From Nitrosospira multiformis (GTDB taxonomy: Bacteria; Pseudomonadota; Gammaproteobacteria; Burkholderiales; Nitrosomonadaceae), in the NCBI RefSeq assembly GCF_900110185.1, contig NZ_FOCT01000009.1:94882-158881 (forward strand): 64,000 bases of DNA, in the 5' to 3' direction. Under the pieces are notes generated by a model. It saw only the letters and a program-made list of their open reading frames with translations. It was not told the DNA's origin and did no database searches. Within the stretch, counting starts at the first letter, position 1. Every line of letters begins with the position of its first letter. Shown piece after piece: positions 17,742 through 27,790 of this stretch. The position numbers were made by a program, and so were the translations under genes.

Positions 17742-19073
17742 TTAAAGCACGTAGCGGGCGAGATCCTCGCTCTGCGCCAGGTCGCCGAGCCGTTTATCCA
17801 CATAGGCGGCATCAATGACAACCGCATCTCCATGGTGTTTCTCCGCATTGAACGAAACATCCTCCAGCAGTTTTTCCATGGCGGTATAAAGACGCCGTGC
17901 TCCAATATTCTCTGTTTTTTCGTTGACTGCAAAGGCGATCTCCGCCAGACGTTTGACCGCATCAGGGGTAAATTCCAGTCTCACCCCTTCGGTTTCCAGC
18001 AACGCTTCATATTGACGTTTCAAACAGGCATCGGTATTGGTGAGGATTTGTACAAAATCGCCGGCGCTGAGACTGGTGAGTTCGACCCGAATTGGAAACC
18101 GGCCCTGCAACTCGGGAATCAGATCGGAAGGTTTGGCGAGGTGAAAGGCCCCGCTGGCGATAAACAGAATATGATCTGTCTTGATCATGCCATATTTGGT
18201 GGAAATCGTGGTACCTTCGACCAGAGGCAGCAGGTCCCGCTGAACGCCTTGGCGCGATACGTCTGCGCCCGAAGTCTCGGAACGGCTCGTGATCTTATCG
18301 ATTTCATCCAGAAATACGATGCCGTTCTGCTCGACATTCTGCACCGCGCGCAGTTTCAATTCCTCGTCATTAACCAGCTTCGAGGCTTCCTCATCGATAA
18401 GGAGCTTCATCGCTTCGCGGATTTTAAGCTTTCGCGTTCTTTTTCTTTCTGCACCCAGATTCTGGAACATGCCTTGAATCTGCGTCGTCAGCTCTTCCAT
18501 TCCGGGGGGAGCAAAGATTTCCATATGGGTATGCGGGGTCGCCAGTTCGATTTCGATCTCCTTATCGTTGAGCTCTCCCTCACGCAGCTTCTTTCGAAAT
18601 TTCTGGCGGGTAACACTTTCCGCCTCGATGGATTCCATCTGCAGACCCGTTTCTCTGGCAACAGGCAGTAGCACATCAAGTATGCGCTCCTCGGCATGGT
18701 CTTCCGCACGTGCGCGCATCTTTTGCGTTTCACGCTCCCGGGACTGCTTGACCGCGGCTTCCACAAGATCACGGATGATCGAATCCACGTCACGCCCAAC
18801 ATACCCTACCTCGGTAAATTTGGTTGCCTCGACCTTGATGAACGGCGCATCCGCAAGTTTCGCGAGCCGACGCGCTATTTCCGTCTTGCCAACACCCGTC
18901 GGACCGATCATCAAAATATTCTTAGGCGTGATCTCCTGGCGCAGTGGATCCTGTACCTGCTGCCGGCGCCAGCGATTCCTGAGCGCGATGGCAACCGAAC
19001 GTTTGGCGGCATCCTGACCTATGATGTGCTTGTCAAGCTCGTGGACGATTTCCCGGGGAGTCAGTTGAGACAT
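17742..19073 (-). CDS. hslU: HslU, ATPase subunit of the HslUV protease
   Basis: A 443-residue AAA+ unfoldase that feeds substrates into HslV. It has '[19 protein letters not shown]' (Walker A), the pore motif '[14 protein letters not shown]', the inserted I-domain (about 105-240), '[11 protein letters not shown]' (Walker B) and the C-terminal Leu-Ala-Arg-Tyr-Val-Leu tail that inserts into HslV. Length is normal. It lies 127 bases downstream of hslV on the same strand. Confidence 0.96.
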   Translation of the reverse strand: MSQLTPREIVHELDKHIIGQDAAKRSVAIALRNRWRRQQVQDPLRQEITPKNILMIGPTGVGKTEIARRLAKLADAPFIKVEATKFTEVGYVGRDVDSIIRDLVEAAVKQSRERETQKMRARAEDHAEERILDVLLPVARETGLQMESIEAESVTRQKFRKKLREGELNDKEIEIELATPHTHMEIFAPPGMEELTTQIQGMFQNLGAERKRTRKLKIREAMKLLIDEEASKLVNDEELKLRAVQNVEQNGIVFLDEIDKITSRSETSGADVSRQGVQRDLLPLVEGTTISTKYGMIKTDHILFIASGAFHLAKPSDLIPELQGRFPIRVELTSLSAGDFVQILTNTDACLKRQYEALLETEGVRLEFTPDAVKRLAEIAFAVNEKTENIGARRLYTAMEKLLEDVSFNAEKHHGDAVVIDAAYVDKRLGDLAQSEDLARYVL

Positions 19074-19200
19074 GATCAGGTCAGCGATAAAGGCAAGAGG
19101 TGAGAGAAATCAAAGCAACAGTACAAACGATACAAGGCATAAGGTTATACCGGAATAGAGGTGCCAGTCCTATCTTGTCCGGATTCATTTTCTTCGGCTG

Positions 19201-19737
19201 CTACTCCAGAACCTCGATTACATGGTTCTGATTGGTGTAGATACACAAATCCCCGGCTATGGTAAGCGCCTTCTTGACGATTTCCGGCGGTGTAAAATCA
19301 GTATTTTCCAGAAGCGCGCGTGCCGCTGAATGCGCGTAGGAACCGCCGCTGCCGATTGCCGCCAGCCCGAACTCGGGTTCTATTACATCTCCCGCCCCGG
19401 TAATAATGAGGGTGGCAGCCGGATCGGCGACGACGAGCATGGCCTCGAGTCTGCGCAGAATCCGGTCCGTGCGCCAGTCTTTTGCCAGTTCCACCGCCGA
19501 GCGCATGAGGTGTCCCTGATGTTTTTCCAGCTTGCCTTCAAAACGTTCGAACAAGGTAAAGGCATCCGCCGTTCCTCCGGCAAATCCGGCCAGGATTCTG
19601 TCATGATACAGCCGCCGAACCTTGCGCGCGCTGGCTTTGGCTACCACCGCTCCCAGCGTCACCTGGCCATCGCCGCCCAGCGCGACGTGGTTCCCGCGCC
19701 GGGCGGAAAGTATGGTTGTGCCGTGGTATTCTGCCAT
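19201..19737 (-). CDS. hslV: HslV, proteasome-like peptidase subunit
   Basis: A 178-residue threonine peptidase. The sequence starts [11 protein letters not shown], so the catalytic Thr would be residue 7 after removal of a six-residue propeptide, the form usual in betaproteobacteria. '[15 protein letters not shown]' and '[21 protein letters not shown]' are family hallmarks. It precedes hslU and follows xerC by about 100 bases, a standard arrangement. Confidence 0.95.
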   Translation of the reverse strand: MAEYHGTTILSARRGNHVALGGDGQVTLGAVVAKASARKVRRLYHDRILAGFAGGTADAFTLFERFEGKLEKHQGHLMRSAVELAKDWRTDRILRRLEAMLVVADPAATLIITGAGDVIEPEFGLAAIGSGGSYAHSAARALLENTDFTPPEIVKKALTIAGDLCIYTNQNHVIEVLE

Positions 19738-19837
19738 GTCTAGCCCGGTAATTGGAGAGCGAAGATTATAACGCCGATTCGCGGGAAGAATGCAAACAGT
19801 GTTTGCGCCAATCCGTAGTCCGGTTCATCTTTGCGGC

Positions 19838-20794
19838 TCAAGACTCATTCTTCTTTCGGGCGCGCGGGTGTGTTGCATCATAGACCTTCGATAGATGCTG
19901 GAAGTCGAGATGGGTATATACCTGCGTAGTGCTGATACTGGCATGCCCCAGCATCTCCTGCACCGCCCTCAGGTCGCCGCTGGATTGCAGCACATGTGAT
20001 GCAAATGAATGCCGTAGCACGTGCGGGTGGATGCGTCCGCTGATTCCTTGCTTTACTGCCTGAATTTTCAGGCGCTGATCGATCGACCGGCGGCTGATGC
20101 TCCTCCCGTGGCGGGACAGGAATAGTGCCGTTTCCTCTGGCCTGGCGAGCCCATCGCGTTGTTTTATCCATTCCCCCACTACTTGCATGGCTTTGCTTCC
20201 TACCGGCACATCCCGCGTTTTATTCCCTTTGCCGGTAACGCGCACGATTCCGTCCGTCAGACTTAAATCCTCGGGCTTCAGGTTCGCGAGTTCCGCCAGC
20301 CGCAATCCGGAAGAATAGCAGAGTTCGAACATGGCTTTATCGCGTAAGGCAATCAGATCGGGCGTGTCAAACTCCAGCAGCTTCAAGGCCTCATCAGGCG
20401 ACAGGGTGCGAGGCAGGATCCTGGGGGACTTAGGTGCCCGCACCCCGGCGCAGGGGTTACACGCGTAACCATGATGTCGCGCCAGGTAATTGTAGAGTCC
20501 CCGCCATGCAGACAGCATTCTCGCCAGACTCCTGCCGGAAAATCCGTTTGCATGCAACTGAGCAAGAAAACGCCGGATATGGTGGATTTGCAAATGCTCC
20601 AGCGCGATTCCCCGGGAGAGATTCATCAGTACATCGAGATCGCGGGCATAACTTTCGCAGGTAAGCGGCGACAGTCGTCGCGTGACGGAAAGATAAGCGA
20701 GATAGGCGGAGGCAAGTTCGGCCTGCCTCTTTTCGGACATCTTGCCGGAATCGTTCAGACCGGTTAAGGATCCCGGATGTTGCTTTTTTCCCAT
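19838..20794 (-). CDS. xerC: Tyrosine recombinase XerC
   Basis: A 318-residue site-specific recombinase that resolves chromosome dimers at dif with XerD. An N-terminal SAM-like core-binding domain (about 25-110) precedes the catalytic domain. The full active-site set is visible: Arg in 'YSSGLRLAEL', Lys in 'GKGNKTRDVP', His-x-x-Arg in 'HPHVLRHSFASH', His in 'LGHASISTTQVYTH' and the nucleophilic Tyr there. The start at 20794 lies 2 bases after the DUF484 stop; Met at 20740 gives 300 residues and is a possible alternative. The dapF-DUF484-xerC order is conserved widely and supports XerC over other integrases. Confidence 0.93.
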   Translation of the reverse strand: MGKKQHPGSLTGLNDSGKMSEKRQAELASAYLAYLSVTRRLSPLTCESYARDLDVLMNLSRGIALEHLQIHHIRRFLAQLHANGFSGRSLARMLSAWRGLYNYLARHHGYACNPCAGVRAPKSPRILPRTLSPDEALKLLEFDTPDLIALRDKAMFELCYSSGLRLAELANLKPEDLSLTDGIVRVTGKGNKTRDVPVGSKAMQVVGEWIKQRDGLARPEETALFLSRHGRSISRRSIDQRLKIQAVKQGISGRIHPHVLRHSFASHVLQSSGDLRAVQEMLGHASISTTQVYTHLDFQHLSKVYDATHPRARKKNES

Positions 20795-20796
20795 TC

Positions 20797-21456
20797 TCAG
20801 GTGGTGCGAAAACGTCTCAATGACGCACTGGCAAGTTCACCGAGTCGCGCAAGGTAAACTGTTCCCATCTCCGGATAGAACCGCTGCGATTCTTCACTGC
20901 CCATTACCAGTAATCCGATGGTTTGATCCCCATGCAATGCTGTCATCGCAAATGAACGCAGATGCCCGGACTGTTCACCGAACCAGCTTCTGATCTCATC
21001 CGGAACATGGGGTCCGCAATAAGGGTGCAGCAAATTTTCCGCCATCCCATGAACCTCGCTGCTGACGGGTAGAAATTCCGGTGGCAGGGGCTCGTCAATA
21101 CCAATATTCCAGATGCGAAGCGCGCTGTGAGGCACCGAGAAGCTTTCACGCAGTGCAAAAGCGAGCCCATCCAGAAGATCAGGCAAACGTCTGAAGGTGA
21201 GGAGCGAGATTGCCAATTTGTGCATTTTTTCCGCGATAGCGTCATTCTCCTTGCCGAACAGGATCAATTCCTCCAGTTTATTCTGCAAAATCTGGTTTTT
21301 TTCCCGCAACGCCAGGATTTGACGCTCACTTAAGGAAATCGCCCTCCCGTCATGGGGATTGGGCACCTGAATATCTGCCAGCATGCTTGCATATGCTTCA
21401 AAGAACTCCGGATTCGCACGCAGATACTCTGCTATCTCTTCGAAACTTGATTTCAT
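20797..21456 (-). CDS. DUF484 family protein
   Basis: A 219-residue cytoplasmic protein with the DUF484 pattern: an N-terminal helix 'EEIAEYLRANPEFFEAYASMLADIQVPNPHDGRAISLSERQILALREKNQILQNKLEELI', partly coiled coil, then a GAF-like domain ending 'GLLVMGSEESQRFYPEMGTVYLARLGELASASLRR'. No enzymatic role is known for the family. It sits between dapF (14 bases upstream) and xerC (2 bases downstream) and is surely co-transcribed with them. Confidence 0.85.
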   Translation of the reverse strand: MKSSFEEIAEYLRANPEFFEAYASMLADIQVPNPHDGRAISLSERQILALREKNQILQNKLEELILFGKENDAIAEKMHKLAISLLTFRRLPDLLDGLAFALRESFSVPHSALRIWNIGIDEPLPPEFLPVSSEVHGMAENLLHPYCGPHVPDEIRSWFGEQSGHLRSFAMTALHGDQTIGLLVMGSEESQRFYPEMGTVYLARLGELASASLRRFRTT

Positions 21457-21470
21457 ATCTTTTCTGTTTT

Positions 21471-22304
21471 TTAAAACTGCAACTCGATTTCTCCATCAAA
21501 AACGGCGACGGCAGGACCGGTCATCCAGACCGGCTGATTTTCCCCTTCCCATCGTATGAACAGATCTCCAGTAGAAAAGCTCACTTTGACTGGTGATTCG
21601 AGCAGTCCTCGCTGAATTCCCGCAACCGCCGCTGCACAGGCACCCGTGCCGCAAGCCAGGGTTTCACCCGCTCCCCGCTCGTAGACTCTCAGCCGGATAT
21701 GATGAGGATCGATGATTTGCATATATCCGGCATTTACTCGCTGAGGAAAACGTGAATGCTTTTCGATAATTGGACCCTCCGTCAAGACCGGCGCGTTATC
21801 CAGGTCCGATACTACCTGGACCGCGTGAGGATTGCCCATTGATACACTGCTGATTTCCACCTGCTTGTCATCCAGGGGGAGGGGGTAAGTAGGCGCTCGC
21901 TGTTCGGCGATAAAAGGAATTTCAACGGGATCGAATTTCGGCACACCCATGTTGACCGTTACTTTCCCGTCCGCTTCAAGCTTCGGAATAACCACCCCAC
22001 TTAGCGTTTCAATCCTTACCTCCTTCTTGTCTGTCATACCATGATCATGCACGTAGCGAACGAAGCAGCGCGCCCCATTGCCGCATTGTTCCACTTCTCC
22101 TCCGTCGGCATTAAAAATGCGATAGCGGAAATCAGCGTCACCTTCCGCCTTTTCGATCAGCAGAATCTGGTCGCAGCCTACTCCCAGGTGGCGGTCGGCA
22201 AGGCGCCGCAATTGTTCCGGTGAGAGCGAAATCTGCTGATTCACGGCGTCAATGACAACGAAATCGTTGCCGAGGCCATGCATTTTGGTGAACTTGAGTT
22301 TCAT
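21471..22304 (-). CDS. dapF: Diaminopimelate epimerase
   Basis: A 277-residue enzyme that converts LL- to meso-diaminopimelate for lysine and peptidoglycan synthesis. The two catalytic cysteines are present in '[10 protein letters not shown]' and '[15 protein letters not shown]', and the N-terminus '[19 protein letters not shown]' is a signature. It heads the dapF-DUF484-xerC unit and is divergent from metK. Confidence 0.96.
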   Translation of the reverse strand: MKLKFTKMHGLGNDFVVIDAVNQQISLSPEQLRRLADRHLGVGCDQILLIEKAEGDADFRYRIFNADGGEVEQCGNGARCFVRYVHDHGMTDKKEVRIETLSGVVIPKLEADGKVTVNMGVPKFDPVEIPFIAEQRAPTYPLPLDDKQVEISSVSMGNPHAVQVVSDLDNAPVLTEGPIIEKHSRFPQRVNAGYMQIIDPHHIRLRVYERGAGETLACGTGACAAAVAGIQRGLLESPVKVSFSTGDLFIRWEGENQPVWMTGPAVAVFDGEIELQF

Positions 22305-22396
22305 TCATCAAGTGTTGCAAGAATAAGAATCACAGCACGAGGTATGGAAACATCGGCATGCCAAGCCGTATTGTATTATCCGTCTTCTTAATAAGC

Positions 22397-22415
22397 GTAG
22401 AATTTGGTATTCTAC
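22397..22415. promoter_or_regulatory. Short perfect inverted repeat upstream of metK
   Basis: GTAGAAT (22397-22403) and ATTCTAC (22409-22415) flank TTGGT, 31 bases before the metK start in the 142-base dapF/metK divergent gap. It may be an operator or a small leader hairpin. No regulator could be assigned, and no SAM riboswitch was recognised here. Confidence 0.3.
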
Positions 22416-22446
22416 AGACCTTTTACGATTAAGCGGGCTGGACAAA

Positions 22447-23646
22447 ATGAGCGAATATCTTTTTACCTCCGAATCCGTGTCTGAAGGTCATCCCGATAAG
22501 GTGGCCGATCAAATTTCCGATTCCATTCTCGATGCCATCCTGGCTCAGGATCCCAATGCGCGGGTAGCCTGCGAAACGTTATGCAGTACCGGTCTGATCG
22601 TCATGTCGGGCGAAATCACCACTCAGGCCAATGTAGACTACATGCAGGTCGCGCGCGCCGCGGTCAAGCGCATCGGTTACAACAGTTCCGATATCGGCTT
22701 TGACTATAATACCTGCGCAGTGCTGACTGCTTTCAATAAGCAGTCCCCCGATATCGCGCAAGGGGTCAATCGCACCAAGGAAGAGGAAATGGATCAGGGG
22801 GCGGGTGACCAGGGTCTCATGTTCGGCTACGCCTGCGATGAGACGCCGCAATTGATGCCCATGCCGATCTACTATGCCCATCGGCTGATGGAGCGGCAAG
22901 CGGAACTGCGAAAAGACGGGCGCCTCCCGTGGCTGCGTCCAGATGCAAAGTCACAGGTTTCAGTACGTTACCTGAATGGCAAGCCGCAGCGAATCGAGAC
23001 CGTTGTCATTTCCACACAGCATCACCCGGATATCAGCCACACCGATTTGAGCGAAGCCATTATTGAGGAAGTCATCAAACCCGTGCTTCCGAAAAAAATG
23101 CTGAATGGCGAAACCCGGTATTTGATCAACCCGACAGGACGTTTCGTGGTGGGCGGACCGATGGGAGATTGCGGACTGACCGGCCGGAAGATTATCGTGG
23201 ACAGCTATGGGGGGACCGCGCATCATGGCGGTGGCGCCTTCTCCGGTAAGGATCCGTCCAAAGTGGACCGTTCCGCTGCTTATGCCGGCCGATATGTGGC
23301 AAAGAATCTTGTTGCGGCCGGTATCGCTAGCCGATGCGAGGTACAGATGGCTTATGCGATCGGGGTTGCTCGCCCTGTTTCGCTCATGGTCGACACTTTT
23401 GGAACCGGAAAAATACCGGACGATAAAATCGTTAAACTGATTGAGCGGCACTTCGATCTGCGTCCGCGCGGCATCATCCACGGCCTTGATCTGCTGCGTC
23501 CCATCTACGAGAAGACGGCTGCCTATGGCCATTTTGGCCGGGATGAACCGGAATTCAGCTGGGAATCCACGGATAAGGCTGCACAGTTGCGCGAGGAAGC
23601 GGGAATTGAACCCGCGGAAACAGAACGGATCAGTCTTCAGGCTTAA
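22447..23646 (+). CDS. metK: S-adenosylmethionine synthetase
   Basis: A 399-residue enzyme that makes SAM from methionine and ATP. Signatures are '[14 protein letters not shown]' near the N-terminus, '[12 protein letters not shown]' (ATP binding) and '[19 protein letters not shown]' (P-loop). The start Met-Ser-Glu-Tyr-Leu-Phe is standard. It opens the methyl-cycle cluster metK-ahcY-metF. Confidence 0.97.
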   Translation: MSEYLFTSESVSEGHPDKVADQISDSILDAILAQDPNARVACETLCSTGLIVMSGEITTQANVDYMQVARAAVKRIGYNSSDIGFDYNTCAVLTAFNKQSPDIAQGVNRTKEEEMDQGAGDQGLMFGYACDETPQLMPMPIYYAHRLMERQAELRKDGRLPWLRPDAKSQVSVRYLNGKPQRIETVVISTQHHPDISHTDLSEAIIEEVIKPVLPKKMLNGETRYLINPTGRFVVGGPMGDCGLTGRKIIVDSYGGTAHHGGGAFSGKDPSKVDRSAAYAGRYVAKNLVAAGIASRCEVQMAYAIGVARPVSLMVDTFGTGKIPDDKIVKLIERHFDLRPRGIIHGLDLLRPIYEKTAAYGHFGRDEPEFSWESTDKAAQLREEAGIEPAETERISLQA

Positions 23647-23668
23647 GATCACATCACCAACCCTTCCA

Positions 23669-23738
23669 GACCGAGGAGCGCTGCAACGGGCATTGTCCCG
23701 CGAGGCTCGGCAAGGAAGGATCGCTACAACGGCGCTCG
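23669..23738 (+). ncRNA. S-adenosylhomocysteine (SAH) riboswitch
   Basis: The leader before ahcY matches the SAH riboswitch fold. GAGCGC (23676-23681) pairs with GCGCTC (23732-23737) as P1. CGGG (23687-23690) pairs with CCCG (23697-23700) as a hairpin. CCGAG (23671-23675) can pair with CTCGG (23706-23710) as the pseudoknot. The conserved 'GAGGAGCGCTGCAAC' and 'AGGCTCGG' blocks and the 'CAACGGCGCTC' closing block are all there. Known members turn ahcY on when SAH builds up. The ahcY ribosome binding site (AGGAGA, 23748-23753) lies just after the closing helix. Confidence 0.92.
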
Positions 23739-23760
23739 TTCATTTTCAGGAGAAAATCTT

Positions 23761-25206
23761 ATGAACGCTGTGCTCAGTCCTGCTTCCGCGTCCGCGGGCT
23801 TCACCGATTATAAAGTTGCCGATATGTCCCTGGCGGAATGGGGGCGCAAGGAAATTGCCATTGCCGAGACGGAGATGCCAGGTCTCATGGCGCTACGGGA
23901 AGAGCATGCCGGTGCTAGGCCTCTTGCAGGGGCACGCATTGCCGGTTCCCTGCACATGACCATTCAGACTGCGGTACTGATCGAAACGCTTACCACGCTA
24001 GGCGCTCAAGTACGATGGGCTTCGTGCAACATTTTCTCGACTCAGGACCATGCCGCGGCTGCCATTGCAGCGGAAGGTATTCCCGTATTTGCCCATAAGG
24101 GCGAATCTCTGGATGAGTATTGGGAATATACCCACCGTATTTTTGAATGGCGAGGGGATACCCCGGAGGGTAATGGCAGTCCCAATATGATTCTGGATGA
24201 TGGCGGCGACGCCACCTTGCTCATTCTCCTTGGCAGCAGGGCGGAAGAAGATCCGTCTGTCATCGCCAGTCCTGCCAACGAAGAAGAGCAGGCCTTGTTT
24301 GCCGCCATTCGCAAGCGCTTGAGCGTCAGCCCGAACTGGTACTCCACCCGGCGCGCCAATATCAGGGGGGTGACGGAGGAAACCACTACCGGCGTCCATC
24401 GTCTGTATGAAATGCAAAAGAAAGGCGAGTTGCCGTTTCCGGCATTCAACGTGAATGATTCCGTCACCAAATCCAAATTCGACAATCTGTACGGTTGCCG
24501 CGAGTCTTTGGTTGACGGAATCAAGCGGGCGACCGATGTCATGATTGCTGGAAAGATCGCGATAGTGTGCGGTTACGGTGATGTCGGCAAAGGCTGTGCT
24601 CAATCCCTGCGCGGTCTCGGAGCCACCGTATGGATAACGGAAATTGATCCCATTTGCGCACTGCAAGCGGCAATGGAAGGTTATCGCGTCGTCACCCTGG
24701 ATGAAGCCTGCGATCAGGCGGACATCTTCGTGACCGCCACCGGCAATCTGCGAGTTATCACCCATGATCATATGGTGCGAATGAAAGACCAGGCAATCGT
24801 ATGTAATATTGGCCACTTCGATTCTGAAATCGATATTGCTTCGGTTCAGAAGTACCAATGGGAGAATATCAAGCCGCAGGTCGATCACGTCATTTTTCCT
24901 ACCGGCCGCCGTATCATTGTGCTGGCAAAGGGACGACTGGTGAATCTTGGCTGTGCAACAGGGCACCCTTCCTTTGTCATGTCGACTTCATTCACCAATC
25001 AGGTTCTGGCACAAATGGAGCTTTGGCAGAATGGCGCCAGCTACCAGAAAAACGTCTACGTGTTACCCAAGCATCTGGATGAAAAAGTAGCGCGATTACA
25101 CCTCAAAAAGCTGGGCGCCAAACTTACGCGACTGACGGAGGAACAGGCGAGCTACCTGAATCTGGACATTGACGGACCGTACAAGCCGACAATGTACCGT
25201 TATTGA
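23761..25206 (+). CDS. ahcY: Adenosylhomocysteinase
   Basis: A 481-residue NAD-dependent enzyme that splits SAH to homocysteine and adenosine. It shows '[14 protein letters not shown]', '[15 protein letters not shown]', the NAD-binding '[18 protein letters not shown]' and the C-terminal '[11 protein letters not shown]'. ATG 23761 has AGGAGA 7 bases upstream. Its expression is probably controlled by the SAH riboswitch in its leader. Confidence 0.97.
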   Translation: MNAVLSPASASAGFTDYKVADMSLAEWGRKEIAIAETEMPGLMALREEHAGARPLAGARIAGSLHMTIQTAVLIETLTTLGAQVRWASCNIFSTQDHAAAAIAAEGIPVFAHKGESLDEYWEYTHRIFEWRGDTPEGNGSPNMILDDGGDATLLILLGSRAEEDPSVIASPANEEEQALFAAIRKRLSVSPNWYSTRRANIRGVTEETTTGVHRLYEMQKKGELPFPAFNVNDSVTKSKFDNLYGCRESLVDGIKRATDVMIAGKIAIVCGYGDVGKGCAQSLRGLGATVWITEIDPICALQAAMEGYRVVTLDEACDQADIFVTATGNLRVITHDHMVRMKDQAIVCNIGHFDSEIDIASVQKYQWENIKPQVDHVIFPTGRRIIVLAKGRLVNLGCATGHPSFVMSTSFTNQVLAQMELWQNGASYQKNVYVLPKHLDEKVARLHLKKLGAKLTRLTEEQASYLNLDIDGPYKPTMYRY

Positions 25207-25292
25207 TTTTTTCAGGTTTGGATTAGCGCGGTGAAGGAAGGAGGTGGTTAGACTACCGTCTTTTTACCCTCTCCGCGCTTTTCTGCTTTGCC

Positions 25293-26138
25293 ATGGAATC
25301 TCAAAAAAAATTTGTTCCCACATTCAGCTTCGAATTTTTTCCGCCGCAGACTGCGGAAGGAATAGAGAAGCTGCGCGCTACGCGCAGTCAACTTGCGCAA
25401 CTCAAGCCGAAATTCTTCTCGGTAACCTTCGGCGCGGGAGGATCGACACGCGATCGTACCCTGGAAACCGTGCTCGAAATTCAGGCAGAGGGCCTGGTTG
25501 CTGCACCCCATCTTTCCTGTATTGGTGCAACCCGGGAAAATATTCGCGCCATGCTGGAGCAGTACCGCAGTAGCGGTATTCGCCATCTCATTGCGCTGCG
25601 GGGGGATTTGCCTTCGGGAATGGCGCAAGGAGGAGAATTCCGCTATGCCAACGAGCTGGTAGCCTTTATTCGCCGCGAGTACGGCAACGCCTTTCATATC
25701 GATGTGGCATCCTACCCGGAGTATCACCCGCAAGCCAGAACTGCTCAGGAAGACTTGAGGAATTTCAAGCGCAAGATCGAAGCCGGCGCAGACTCGGCCA
25801 TTACCCAGTATTTCTACAATGCGGACGCCTATTTTGACTTTGTCGATTCATGTGAGGCGATGGGCATCAATATTCCGGTGGTTCCCGGCATCATGCCGAT
25901 CAATAGATTTTCCCAGCTTGCCAGATTCTCAGATACCTGTGGAGCGGAAATACCACGCTGGATCAGAAAGCGGCTGGAAGGTTATGGAGATGATTCTGCT
26001 TCCATACGCGCCTTCGGCCTGGACGTCGTTACCGATCTGTGCTCTCGACTACTGGATGCAGGCGCACCCGGGTTGCATTTCTACACGTTGAACTCAGCAG
26101 GACTAACGACAACCGTTTGGCAAAGATTGGGGCTGTAG
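25293..26138 (+). CDS. metF: Methylenetetrahydrofolate reductase
   Basis: A 281-residue flavoprotein TIM barrel that makes 5-methyl-THF for methionine synthesis. Visible hallmarks are 'FSFEFFPPQTAEG', 'FSVTFGAGGSTRDRTLETV', 'IRHLIALRGDLP', 'GADSAITQYFYNADAYFDFV' and 'VPGIMPINRF'. ATG 25293 has a poor ribosome binding site; a strong GGAGG at about 25238 is too far upstream to serve it. It closes the metK-ahcY-metF cluster. Confidence 0.95.
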   Translation: MESQKKFVPTFSFEFFPPQTAEGIEKLRATRSQLAQLKPKFFSVTFGAGGSTRDRTLETVLEIQAEGLVAAPHLSCIGATRENIRAMLEQYRSSGIRHLIALRGDLPSGMAQGGEFRYANELVAFIRREYGNAFHIDVASYPEYHPQARTAQEDLRNFKRKIEAGADSAITQYFYNADAYFDFVDSCEAMGINIPVVPGIMPINRFSQLARFSDTCGAEIPRWIRKRLEGYGDDSASIRAFGLDVVTDLCSRLLDAGAPGLHFYTLNSAGLTTTVWQRLGL

Positions 26139-26293
26139 TTCATCCATTTTCAGATCAAATGATCACGAGAAGCTGATGAGCGAGCAACGAAGACAGTGCA
26201 AGCAGCACGGTGATGGAGTGAGCGAAGACGGCGACCAAGTGGGGACTGCTTCGGAAATGGAGTAAATTGGGTAGGGAGCACTGATGAAAACCT

Positions 26294-26327
26294 GGCGCGG
26301 TCCCCCTCCATCCGGGAGGGGCCGCGC
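26294..26327. terminator. Strong GC hairpin between convergent metF and aminotransferase genes
   Basis: GCGCGG plus a pyrimidine run (from 26295) folds on to GGGAGGGG-CCGCGC (to 26327), giving a long stem with one or two bulges. On the - strand it is followed by CAGGTTTTC, so it is best read as the terminator of the aminotransferase gene, and it may also stop metF transcripts. Confidence 0.7.
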
Positions 26328-26348
26328 TTCTCTCCACCTATCCTGCAA

Positions 26349-27590
26349 TCACGCTGCCTTGGCGGTCTTTTTACTTTCCACCGGCAACGGATGAGCGGCA
26401 TAGGCTTGATGTGCTGCTGCTTCCGCTGCGCCCTGTTCGATTTTCATACCCATATCGGACAATACCGCTTCCAAAGCACCCAGGCACAGCATGACGTTTT
26501 CCATCCGGCTCGAGTAGCCCATGAGGCCGAAGCGCCAGATCTTGCCTGCAAAATCCCCGAGGCCCGCGCCGATTTCGAGACTGTAGTCAACAAGCAATCT
26601 GCGGCGCACCTCTTTCTCGTCGATTCCCTGCGGCACATGGACCGAATTAAGCTGCGGCAGACGAGAGTTCTCCTCCACGAGATACTCCATCCCCAGTGTT
26701 TCAAACCCGGCCTTGAGTGCTTCATGGTTACGCTGGTGGCGGGCCCAGGAATGCTCCAACCCTTCCTCATACAACATCAGCAGTGATTCGTGCAAGGCAT
26801 AGAGCGCATTGGTAGGAGCGGTATGATGGTAAGTGCGCGTGCTTCCCCAGTAGCCGAACAGAAGGTTCAGGTCCATGAACCAGCTTTGCACCTTGGTTTT
26901 GCGGCTTTTGACGAGATCAACCACTCGTTCCGAGAAACTGATGGGCGACAGACCGGGGGGACATGATAGACATTTCTGACTGCCGGAGTAGATGGCATCG
27001 ATCTTCCAATCGTCCACCTTTACCGGAGAGCCGCCGAGGGAGGTGACCGTGTCGACGATAGTGAGGCAATTATGGCGATGAGCGATTTCGCAAAGCGTTC
27101 TGGCATCCGACAGAGCCCCGGTGGAAGTCTCCGCGTGAACGAAAGCGACAATCTTTGCGTCCGGATTCTGCTTCAAGGCATCTTCCACCTTTTGCGGATC
27201 GACCGGGGCGCCCCACTTGTCTTCCACCACCACGGCGGTGCCTCCGCAACGCTGAACGTTCTCGATCATGCGTCCGCCAAACACCCCATTGCGGCATACA
27301 ATCACCTTGTCGCCAGGGTTCACCATATTGACGAAGCACATTTCCATGCCGACCGAGCCCGGGCCTGAAACCGGGAAGGTCAGGAGATTGGAAGTCTGAA
27401 AGGCATATCGCAGCAAGCTTTTCAATTCTTCCATCATGTCCGTGAATACCGGGTCAAGATGGCCCAGTGTGGGACGAGCCATTGCCGCGAGAACCCGGGG
27501 ATGCGTGTCGGAAGGTCCCGGACCCATCAGGACGCGTTGCGGTGGATAGAAGGTGCCAATGTTTTTAGTTGGGCCAAAATGTCTTGTCAT
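26349..27590 (-). CDS. Serine-glyoxylate aminotransferase (class V PLP enzyme)
   Basis: A 413-residue PLP aminotransferase. '[30 protein letters not shown]' at the N-terminus and '[20 protein letters not shown]', holding the PLP lysine, are typical of the serine/alanine-glyoxylate group. The enzyme converts glyoxylate and serine to glycine and hydroxypyruvate. In an autotroph it would help salvage glycolate made by RuBisCO oxygenation, an inference from the proposed lifestyle. The - strand start has AGGA 7 bases upstream. The C-terminal tail Lys-Lys-Thr-Ala-Lys-Ala-Ala is unconserved. Confidence 0.88.
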   Translation of the reverse strand: MTRHFGPTKNIGTFYPPQRVLMGPGPSDTHPRVLAAMARPTLGHLDPVFTDMMEELKSLLRYAFQTSNLLTFPVSGPGSVGMEMCFVNMVNPGDKVIVCRNGVFGGRMIENVQRCGGTAVVVEDKWGAPVDPQKVEDALKQNPDAKIVAFVHAETSTGALSDARTLCEIAHRHNCLTIVDTVTSLGGSPVKVDDWKIDAIYSGSQKCLSCPPGLSPISFSERVVDLVKSRKTKVQSWFMDLNLLFGYWGSTRTYHHTAPTNALYALHESLLMLYEEGLEHSWARHQRNHEALKAGFETLGMEYLVEENSRLPQLNSVHVPQGIDEKEVRRRLLVDYSLEIGAGLGDFAGKIWRFGLMGYSSRMENVMLCLGALEAVLSDMGMKIEQGAAEAAAHQAYAAHPLPVESKKTAKAA

Positions 27591-27714
27591 GGTTGTTCCT
27601 GAGTTTGATGATGATCCGTGGATTATGCGTGGGAAGAATCCGATTTTATCAAGGGAGCGGGGGTTTGGCTATCCGCGAATTCCTTTCTGCAGGAGCGCTC
27701 CCCGGATTGTCAGA

Positions 27715-27732
27715 GCCTCCCTAAAGGGAGGC
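27715..27732. terminator. Short perfect hairpin downstream of the BepA-like gene
   Basis: GCCTCCC (27715-27721) and GGGAGGC (27726-27732) close on a TAAA loop, 59 bases past the protease stop on the - strand. No T-run follows, so termination is only suggested. The 200-base gap 27591-27790 shows no gene. Confidence 0.4.
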
Positions 27733-27790
27733 AGCGGCAGGCAAGGGTGGATATCTATTGTCTGGCCGGTAGAATCGAGCCTGCTGAGCT

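Noticed and set aside
17619..18671. 350-codon + strand frame over hslU
   Set aside because: It is the reverse of the HslU coding sequence and has no protein-like motifs.
25238..25256. GGAGG followed by a GTG and a small hairpin before metF, looking like a leader peptide
   Set aside because: The frame runs past the metF start out of phase, has no regulatory amino-acid runs, and no attenuator follows.
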